Part shown: positions 57,230 through 64,000 of the stretch, one piece after another
How the letters are laid out: the number at the start of each line of letters is the position of its first letter
How positions within the stretch are numbered: position 1 is the stretch's first letter
Origin: Lithobates sylvaticus
Taxonomy: Eukaryota; Chordata; Amphibia; Anura; Ranidae
Assembly: GCA_028564925.1 (NCBI GenBank)
Contig: CM053030.1
Location: forward strand, 267,866,199 to 267,930,198
Length of the DNA: 64,000 nucleotides
Reading direction: 5' to 3'
Translations under genes and position numbers: made by a program
Notes under the pieces: generated by a model
Database searches by the model: none
The model's input: only the letters and a program-made list of their open reading frames with translations
Told to the model about the DNA's origin: nothing

Positions 57230-57749
57230 CAGACAGATTGGCCCCCTTAATGACCAGGCCATTTTTTACGATATGGCACTGCGACATTTTATCTGCCAAT
57301 TGTGTGGTCATTTGACTATAGGCGTGCGCAGGGGGTGTGCCAGGTGTGCCTGGGTACACCCTAATCACTCTGTGCCGTGCTGACTCCCCATACTGCCCAG
57401 GCATCCCTCTTCTCTCCTCTCCCCTTGGCTGCTACAGGGATGTTTCAGGATGGAGAGCAGGGGAAGGGGGTAGTCAATATGCAATTTGCTTCCTTTGCTA
57501 ATTGGATGCAGTGAACACACTCACTCACTGTGTTTATTCACAAACTGAAGCTTAGTAAACACTGTTTACTATGCTTTGGTGTGTTTGAGCTTTGGAGTGC
57601 ACACCCTAATGCAATATGCTGCGCACACCTATGCATTTGACACTGTACAAAAACAAAATTGATGTTCTTTTTTCCCCATAAATAGAGCTTTCTGTTAGTG
57701 GTATTTGATCACCGCTATAAACAAAAATAGAGCGATAATTTAATTTAAA

Positions 57750-57789
<40 letters not shown>

Positions 57790-57960
57790 ACATTTTGCTA
57801 TAATATATATCCAAAATTCAAAAAATTTCAGTTTAGGCCAATATGTATTCTGCTACATATTTTTGGTAAAAAGAAATCGCAATAAGCATATATTAATTGG
57901 TTTGCACAAAAGTTATAACGTCTATAGCGTAAACTATGGGATAGATTTATGGCATTTTTA
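57230..57960 (+). repeat. Dispersed repeat (same family as 12130-12320), split by a MITE
   Basis: TTAATGACCAGGCCATTTTT, GACATTTTATCTGCCAATTG, then after the MITE AACAAAATTGATGTTCTTTT and AATAGAGCTTTCTGTTAGTG. A (TA)n run lies at 57750-57786. The tail continues to about 57960. Confidence 0.7.
57317..57633. mobile_element. 317-bp hAT MITE with perfect 8-bp target duplication
   Basis: Left TATAGGCGTGCGCAG, right CTGCGCACACCTATG. Both sides carry CATTTGAC (57309-57316 and 57634-57641). It inserted into the dispersed repeat described just above. Confidence 0.92.
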
Positions 57961-58679
57961 TTATTATAAAGAAATATAGAAATAGCGAAAGTGTTCCAGA
58001 ATTATTATGGGTCATTATATTCAATAAAACAATAAAACAAAAGGGTCAACAAGAAATAGCAAGACTGGAAAAGATAAGATTGCTTAAAAAGTGCCAGATT
58101 ACCTCAAGTAACCGAGAACAAGCTATCTACTTTACTTTACCCATAACGGAAGAGGAGATCAATACAGCTCTAAAAGAATCGGCTTTGGGAAAAAGGTTCT
58201 GATGGGTTCACGATTTACTATTATAAAAAATTTTAAGAAAATTTGTTACCTAGACTATGTTCATACATGAATGGGCTGGGAACAAATTATGAGATGGGAA
58301 GAGAAGCCCTGTCGGCCTCAATTACAACTATTCCAAAGGAGGGAAAAGATAGTACCCTATGCTCAAGTTACTGACCAATATCTCTGGCGAATGCAGACAC
58401 GAAATTATTCGTAAAAGTTTTAGCCACTAGGATGAAAGATCTGATGACCGATTTGGTACACGCGGATCAAGTGTGATTCATCCCCGGCAAAGAAGGGAGA
58501 GACAATGGGGTGAGAACATTTCTCTTGCTTCAGAAAATCAGAGAGGAAAATACCTCAGGCCTACTCCTGACGATTGATGCAGAAAAGGCATTCGACAGGG
58601 TAGACTGGGGATTCATGATCAACACCTTGGAAGCCATGGGGATGGGCCCAAGGATGGTCCAATGGATTTAAGTATTATA

Positions 58680-60300
58680 CAGTGGTGTGAAAAAGTGTTT
58701 GCCCCCTTCCTCATTTCCTGTTCCTTTGCATGTTTGTCACACTTAAGTGTTTCGGAACATCAAACCAATTTAAACAATAGTCAAGGACAACACAAGTAAA
58801 CACAAAATGCAATTTGTAAATGAAGGTGTTTATTATTAAAGGTGAAAAAAAATCCAAACCATCATGGCCCTGTGTGAAAAAGTGATTGCCCCCTAAACCT
58901 AATAACTGGTTGGGCCACCCTTAGCAGCAACAACTGCAACCAAGCGTTTGCGATAACGTGCAATGAGGCTTTTACAGCGTCCTGGAGGAATTTTGGCCCA
59001 CTCATCTTTGCAGAATTGTCCTAATTCAGTTACATTAGAGGGTTTTCGAGCATGAACGGCCTTTTTAAGGTCATACCACAACATCTCAATAGGATTCAGG
59101 TCAGGACTTTGGCTAGGCCACTCCAAAGTCTTCATTTTGTTTTTCTTCAGCCATTCGGTGGTGGACTTGCTGGTGTGTTTAGGATCATTGTCCTGCTGCA
59201 GAACCCAAGTTCGTTTCAGCTTGAGTACACGAACAGATGGTCGGACATTCTCCTTCAGGATCTCTTGGTAGACAGCATAATTCATAGTTCCTTTTATCAC
59301 GGCAAGTCTTCCAGGTCCTGAAGCAGCAAAACAGCCCCAGACCATCACACTACCACCACCATATTTTACTGTTGGTATAATGTTCTTTTTCTGAAATGCA
59401 GTGTTCCTTCTACGCCAGATATACTTGGACACACACCTTCCAAAGAGTTCCACTTTTGTCTCATCGGTCCACAGAATGTTGTCCCAAAAGTCTTGGGGAT
59501 CATCAAGATGTGTTGTGGAGAAATTGAGACAAGCTTTGATGTTCTTTTTGCTCAGAAGTGGTTTTCTCCTTGGAACTCTGCCATGCAGGCCATTTTTGCC
59601 CAGTCTTTTCCTGATGGTGGAGGCATGAACGCTGACCTTAACTGAGGCAAGTGAGGCCTGCAGTTCCTTGGACGTTGTTGTGGGGTCTTTTGTGACCTCT
59701 TGGATGAGTCGTCGCTGCGCTCTTGGGGTAATTTTGGGCGGCCGGCCACTCCTGGGAAGGTTCACCACTGTTCCATGTCTTCGCCATTTGTGGATAATGG
59801 CTCTCACTGTGGTTCGCTGGATTCCCAAAGCTTTGGAAATGGCTTTATAACCCTTTCCAGACTGATAGATCTCAATTACTTTCTTTCTCAATTGTTCCTG
59901 AATTTCTTTGGGTCTCGGCATGATGTGTAGCTTTTAAGGATCTTCTGGTGGACCTTACTGTGTCAAGCAGCTCCTATTTAAGTGATGCCTTGATTGTGAT
60001 CAGGTGTGGCAATAATCAGGCCTGGGTGTGGCTAGAGAAATTGAACTCAGGTGTGGACAACCACAGTTATAGTATGTTTTAACAAGGGGGGCAATCACTT
60101 TTTCACACAGGGCCATGATGGTTTGGATTTTTTTTCACCTTTAATAATAAACACCTTCATTTACAAATTGCATTTTGTGTTTACTTGTGTTGTCCTTGAC
60201 TATTGTTTAAATTGGTTTGATGTTCCGAAACACTTAAGTGTGACAAACATGCAAAGGAACAGGAAATGAGGAAGGGGGCAAACACTTTTTCACACCACTG
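58680..60300 (-). mobile_element. Apparently intact Tc1/mariner element (1,621 bp)
   Basis: TA at 58678-58679 and 60301-60302. The terminal inverted repeats are about 213 bp each and look almost perfect (CAGTGGTGTGAAAAAGTGTT at both tips). Each has an outer GTGTGAAAAAGTGTTTGCCC and an inner GTGTGAAAAAGTGATTGCCC about 190 bp apart, the IR/DR layout in which transposase binds both direct repeats. Between them is one full-length transposase gene. It is inserted in a decayed LINE. Confidence 0.95.
58899..59921 (-). CDS. Tc1-family DD34E transposase, complete
   Basis: 340 codons, uninterrupted, ATG at 59921 just inside the right terminal repeat and stop at 58899. Residues 1-50 form the first helix-turn-helix (PAI-type: KVIEIYQSGKGYKAISKALG). 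SGRPPK at about 58-63 is an AT-hook-like linker. A second helix-turn-helix follows to about 110, then GLHGRVPRRKPLLSKKN with basic clusters. The catalytic domain has D153 (WTDETK), a glycine-rich box near 184-205 (TVKYGGGSVMVWG), D244 (QQDNDPKHT) and E279 (SPDLNPIE), giving exactly 34 residues between the second D and E. Length is normal for Tc1. It moves DNA by cut-and-paste into TA sites. All key residues are present, so it may be recently active. Confidence 0.95.
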   Translation of the reverse strand: MPRPKEIQEQLRKKVIEIYQSGKGYKAISKALGIQRTTVRAIIHKWRRHGTVVNLPRSGRPPKITPRAQRRLIQEVTKDPTTTSKELQASLASVKVSVHASTIRKRLGKNGLHGRVPRRKPLLSKKNIKACLNFSTTHLDDPQDFWDNILWTDETKVELFGRCVSKYIWRRRNTAFQKKNIIPTVKYGGGSVMVWGCFAASGPGRLAVIKGTMNYAVYQEILKENVRPSVRVLKLKRTWVLQQDNDPKHTSKSTTEWLKKNKMKTLEWPSQSPDLNPIEMLWYDLKKAVHARKPSNVTELGQFCKDEWAKIPPGRCKSLIARYRKRLVAVVAAKGGPTSY

Positions 60301-60345
60301 TATAAGCATCCTACTGCAAATGTGAAGGTTAATGAAACTTTGTCC

Positions 60346-60576
60346 TCCCCTTTCGAAATGTTCAATGGAACGAGACAGGAGTGTCCCCTATCATCCCTGT
60401 TATTTGTTTTATCATTAGAACCCCTGCTGGCAACAATAAGGAACAACCCAGATATAGGAGGGATTAAGATAGGAGAGGAGGAACATAAAATAGCAGCTTA
60501 CGCGGATGATGTATTATTTTATGTTTCGAATACTAGGATTACAATGCCCAACTTAATGAAGACTCTGAAATATTAG
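60346..60576 (+). pseudogene. LINE reverse transcriptase fragment
   Basis: The best-kept part of the split LINE: FNGTRQECPLSSLLFVLSLE followed by the YADD active-site box and FYVSNTRITMPNLMKTLKY. It aligns with NGTRQGCPLSPLLF..FADDILFYV of the first LINE. It ends at a stop after 84 codons counted from the open start at 60322. Confidence 0.85.
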
Positions 60577-61110
60577 GGGGAACTATCAAACTTAAAAATA
60601 AATCTTTCTAAATCAGAGAGATCCTAAACGTAAATGTAAATAAACAGGAAGAACGATGCCTACAGCAAGAATTTCAATTTACATGGAAGACAGAATTTAA
60701 ATATTTAGGAATAAGATTAACAGCATCCCTAGGGAAAATATACCAGGCAAATTATAACCCACTATTTAATGAAATAAAAAGGAAATAAGAAAAATAGCAA
60801 CAAGGTCCCTCTCATGGATAGGACGAATAAATACCATAAAGATGGTAATAGTACCGAAAATGATGTACAAATTTCAAATGTTGCCCATTTCCCTTCCTCA
60901 GACGTATATTTTAAAACATTAAAAAAATATAATAACTAAAGTTCATTGGGCAGAATAGAAAACCTAGAATTTCATTCTCGGTATTAAGGAGAGATAAAAC
61001 GTAAGGTGGGCTAAACGTACCAGACTTTAAAAAATATTATAATTTAATTTCACAAGTAATGTAGTGTACAAGGGAGAAAAATGTAAAAAAGATGGGCACA
61101 AATTGAGACC

Positions 61111-61245
61111 AGTGGTGGTTGGTGAAATTTTAGGATGGGGGGTCACCAGACCCCGCCCTTCCTTTTTGACCAATCCAACTTCCCATAAGCCCCATCCCTT
61201 ATAGAATCCACCCACTCTGTCCCCTGTATTCCATCCATATGTGTC
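61111..61245. repeat. One end of a hAT-like repeat
   Basis: CCAGTGGTGGTTGGTGAAAT marks a typical left end of a non-autonomous DNA transposon that abuts the LINE fragment. No right end found before the minisatellite. Confidence 0.4.
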
Positions 61246-61570
61246 TACAGCTCAGCATCACAGGACAGGAGTATACAGCCCTAGCATCACAGGACATAGT
61301 ATACAGCCCTAGTATCACAGGAGAGGGGATATAGCTCAGCCTCACAGATCAGGGTATATAGCTCAGCATTACAGATCAGGGTATATAGCTCAGCCTCACA
61401 GATCAGGGTATATAGCTCACCCTTACAGATCAGGGTATATAGCTCAGCCTCACAGATCAGGGTATATAGCTCACCCTTACAGATCAGGGTATATAGCTCA
61501 GCCTCACAGGTCAGGGTATATAGCTCAGCATTACAGATCAGGGTATATAGCTCAGCCTCACAGATCAGGG
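61246..61570 (+). repeat. 27-bp minisatellite
   Basis: Around twelve units of CCTCACAGATCAGGGTATAT + AGCTCAG, with GCATTACAGATC and CCTTACAGATC variants alternating in part. The first units are more diverged (CATCACAGGACAGGAGTATA). Confidence 0.92.
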
Positions 61571-61589
61571 TATGCAGGTATACATCAAT

Positions 61590-61685
61590 GTGTGTTAGGG
61601 ACCATAGGTTGTAAGCTCCTTGAGGGTAGGGACTAATGTGACTTTACATGTAAAGCGCTGCATAAATTGACAGGGCTATATAAGT
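61590..61685 (+). repeat. Common interspersed repeat tail
   Basis: GGTTGTAAGCTCCTTGAGGG, TGTAAAGCGCTGCATAAATT and GCTATATAAGTACC is a phrase set found widely in frog and other vertebrate repeats. Class not determined. Confidence 0.5.
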
Positions 61686-62517
61686 ACCGTATATACTCGA
61701 GTATAGGTCGACCCGAATATAAGCCGAGGCCCCTAATTTACCACAAAAAACTGGGAAAACTTATTGACTCGTGTATAAGCCGAGGGTGAGAAATGCAACA
61801 GCTACTGTAAGTGGAAAAGGGGGTCAACAATGCCCATCTGCAGCTACACCTCCCTTTGTCTATTGTATGCCTCCTTGTGTCCTGTGCATGCCTCCCTGTG
61901 CAGATCTGCCTGCCTCCCTGTGTCCTGTGTGTACCTCCCTGTGTCCATTGCAGCCTACCTGTGTCCCTCCCTGTGTCCATTGCAGCCTACCTGTGTCCTG
62001 TGCATGCCTCCGTGGTCCACTCTGTAGCCATCCATGTTCCACTCTGTAGCCCTCCGTGTTCCACTCTGTAGCCCTCCGTGTGCCGCTCTGTAGCCCTCCG
62101 TTGCACTGATCAGAGTGTCATATAAGCATACGGCGACCATTGCAGTATTCAAAAGCCATGCCTCCTCTTCGTCTGTGATAGGCAGAACACTCAATTTCCC
62201 AGCAGTCAGTGTTCAGCCTATCATGGACATCCGCTCATCCTCATACCACAGACGAGAATGAGAGGATGTCCGTGATAGGCTGAACACTGACTGCTGGGAA
62301 ATTGAGTGTTCTACCTATCACAGACGAAAGAGGAGGCGCGGCTTTCGAACACTGGAAGCGCCGCCGTATGCTTTTATGATGTGCTGGCCGCCGTCTGTCT
62401 GCATGACACGCTGATCATGTAGGCAGACGGCAGTGACTTGAGTATAAGCCAAGGGGGGCACTTTCAGCCTAAAAAAAAGGTCTGAAAATCTCGGCTTATA
62501 CTCGAGTATATATGGTA
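61686..62517. mobile_element. MITE with TATACTCGAGTATA termini, minisatellite and hairpin inside
   Basis: ATATACTCGAGTATA at both ends, each followed inward by AAGCCGAG-type text. TACC / GGTA lies just outside on both sides. Inside are a minisatellite (61840-62100, CCTCCCTGTGTCCTGTGCAT units) and a long inverted repeat (62118-62380). No transposase. Confidence 0.75.
62118..62380. repeat. Long hairpin, arms of about 120 bp
   Basis: GCCTCCTCTTCGTCTGTGAT (about 62160) faces ATCACAGACGAAAGAGGAGG (62318-62337). CACTCAATTTCCCAGCAGTC faces GACTGCTGGGAAATTGAGTG. Pairing weakens further out, at GCATACGGCG / CGCCGTATGC. The loop is about 14 bases near 62244-62257. Confidence 0.92.
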
Positions 62518-62779
62518 CCTGAAATAAAATAAATAAAATTATAATGAAGTATATCTGCAGTTAGTGATGATGGAGGATGGTCTCTATATACAGGAAGGAA
62601 GAAGGTGGGTGTATATAGCTGTATACATTACAGGACAGATGTACTCACAATTTGTGACTATTATGTAGTGTAACGTAGCCAGTACATGGCATGGCAGAAA
62701 TCCCTAAAATGATGTATTGCAAAGCAGCCAGCGAGACATTATGTGGCACACTCACTGACACTGTCTGGCACCCTGATGC
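62518..62779. other. No gene recognised
   Basis: Short spacer without visible features. Confidence 0.4.
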
Positions 62780-62992
62780 TCCAGTCATTGTATAATACAC
62801 CCATCATTGTCATCGCTTTATTATACACCCATCATAACTATCCTTATCCCCATATTATACACCCATCATCCTCCTCATCATTGTATAATACACCCATCAT
62901 CGCCATCCCCTTATTATACACCCATCATCACTATCACTATCCCCATATTATACACTTATCATCATGATACTCCTCATCATTATATAATACAC
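62780..62992 (+). repeat. Minisatellite with TTATACACCCATCAT core
   Basis: About seven units of TATAATACACCCATCATC or TTATTATACACCCATCATNA, spaced 25-35 bp. Confidence 0.85.
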
Positions 62993-62993
62993 C

Positions 62994-63557
62994 TGTCATG
63001 AACCTTGAAACACTGATGTAGTTATCCTTTGATTCTATTACACAGTGGGGGGTCTTCTGCAATGTCTTAAGGCTAACCCACTCCAGACGTCTCTGTTGTC
63101 TGGAAGGAATGCATTGTTCTGTGTCTGACCGTTTGTTTATGTACTTTAATTACCTCCTGGGGCTTCTCTGTGTCATTACACCTTATCAGTCCTCCTATTC
63201 AAGCTATCGGACCAATCCCTGCTGACCCTGTTTCAAGTCCTAATTTGCATGGAAGAGGACCTAATTGAAAGCTACAGTCTACTTTACAATTGACCAATTG
63301 GAAAGTGGTTGTTGGGGGCGGGGTGTTCAAACTGATGTGTATAAAAGAGTGTTGTTGATCCAATAAAGATATTCCTGTTTGAACTTACATACAGCCTGCC
63401 TGGTGTTTGTTCAGAGCCATCACAACTGGATTCGAACAGCACATAGCTGTAGTTTGAATCCCGGAGCATCGCATGACCGAACCATCAGATGTTGCGATCT
63501 GTCGGGAGACATAGGAGTGTCGGGAGAGTGGAACCGAGCGAGCAGGGGCTCGTTACA
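62994..63557 (+). mobile_element. 5' LTR of the gypsy-like element
   Basis: Begins TGTCATGAACC and ends CTCGTTACA (TG..CA). It contains TATAAAAG (63340-63347) and AATAAA (63362-63367) close together, as in a short R region. Confidence 0.7.
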
Positions 63558-63618
63558 TTGGTTGGCAGCGGTGGGATTTGCTCTCCAGTTACTGGGACAC
63601 TCCAAACCACCACAGTGA

Positions 63619-64000
63619 ATGACCAGCTATGCAGCCTGCAGGAGAGCCACGCTGAAAGACTTACTTGAGAGCCGTGGAGGAACCGGTGGGACAAAGAACA
63701 AGGCCACCCTGATCAGTGAGCTAGCCAAGATGGATCAGAGGGATGGTGATGCGGGACCCCGGTCAGTTGAAGACTTGTTTCAGCAACGAGTTCGAGAGCG
63801 GTTGGCATTATATGGTGCTAACCCATCAGAGACCGCCATACAGAATGCCATTAGAGACATCCAGCAGCAGGATGAGCGACAAGAGAGAGAACTAGAGCGG
63901 CAACATGAGCGGAGAATGGCGGAAATACGGCAATCGGGGACACCACCCAAAGATACAGCGCCTTTCCGTAAGTTGCCCTTTCGGGCATTCAAACTATTTA
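63619..64000 (+). mobile_element. Gag-like N-terminus of the LTR element (partial at window edge)
   Basis: The frame is open from ATG 63619 to the window end (127 codons). It begins MTSYAACRRATLKDLLESRG followed by TLISELAKMD, which resembles a SAP-type DNA-binding motif. Then comes a charged, probably coiled-coil stretch rich in Gln, Glu and Arg (QQQDERQERELERQHERRM). Confidence 0.65.

Larger units (their letters stand above)
58010..61110 (+). mobile_element. L1-like LINE ORF2 fragment, split by a Tc1 element
   Basis: The left part (58010-58677) decodes, with stops and shifts, to the thumbprint of L1 reverse transcriptase (SYRPIS-like, HADQV-FIPGKEGRDNG-like, IDAEKAFDRVDWGF). The right part (60303-61110) continues with HPTANVKVNETLSSPFEMFN, NGTRQECPLSSLLFVLSLEP and YADDVLFYV. 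The Tc1 sits exactly between WI-VLY and KHPTA. No endonuclease, ORF1 or 3' end is present. Related to the LINE at 28550-33925 but more decayed. Confidence 0.88.
62994..64000 (+). mobile_element. LTR retrotransposon (gypsy-like), 5' end, runs off the window
   Basis: Fossil entry. Visible parts: 5' LTR (62994-63557), a leader starting TTGGTTGGCAGCGG, and the start of a gag-like gene from 63619. The visible part looks whole, so the copy is probably young, but the rest lies outside the window. Gypsy-like placement rests on the gag N-terminus and the leader and is tentative. Confidence 0.7.

Noticed and set aside
61771-62071. Cys/Pro-rich frames (CVLCMPPC repeats) resembling a cysteine-rich protein
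   Set aside because: They arise from the CCTCCCTGTGTCC minisatellite inside a MITE and are open in all three forward frames.

Overview
The window looks like intergenic DNA from a large, transposon-rich vertebrate genome. The best guess is an anuran amphibian, possibly a ranid-type frog. This is inferred from the mix of elements: Tc1-like transposons of families I recall from frogs and fish, a Ngaro retrotransposon with an SGNH hydrolase, L1-like LINEs, a Penelope-like tail with a GIY-YIG end, many hAT and TTAA-type MITEs, and a gypsy-like LTR element. I found no host gene I can name. The only candidate host coding segment is a 71-codon open frame at 47517-47732 (minus).

Layout. 1-1430: a MITE-like repeat and a 24-bp minisatellite. 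1431-11948: a giant (about 10.5 kb) hAT transposon. It has hairpin-rich subterminal DNA, a roughly 4-kb array of about 60-65 units of 60-73 bp, a BED-finger transposase gene broken by two frameshifts in simple-sequence runs, and two further tandem arrays 3' of the gene. 12811-17753: a Tc1 element whose transposase is split by a hAT MITE and whose right terminal repeat is split by a TTAA MITE and a Penelope-like fragment. The Penelope tail holds a hammerhead-ribozyme-like fold. 17835-20629: several MITEs. 20650-26395: a Ngaro fossil on the minus strand. About 28550-33925: an L1-like LINE with an open ORF1 and a dead ORF2. 33926-49336: repeats, minisatellites, MITEs and a tRNA-type SINE. 49345-57132: a second, related hAT element (7.8 kb) with a perfect 12-bp terminal inverted repeat and a perfect 8-bp target duplication; its transposase is decayed, and a Tc1 pseudocopy and other repeats lie inside it. 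About 58010-61110: a decayed L1 fragment split by an apparently intact Tc1 element (58680-60300) with a complete 340-residue DD34E transposase. 61100-62995: minisatellites and a hairpin-bearing MITE. 62994-64000: the 5' LTR and gag start of an LTR retrotransposon running off the window.

The genes do not form a pathway. The main story is a nested insertion history that gives relative ages, together with repeated internal growth of tandem arrays inside DNA transposons. The strongest candidates for something undescribed are the giant hAT with a satellite in its leader, the 31-bp exact match shared by a LINE inter-ORF spacer and the intact Tc1, and the ribozyme-like fold in the Penelope tail. All family calls are from reading the sequence; no database search was run.
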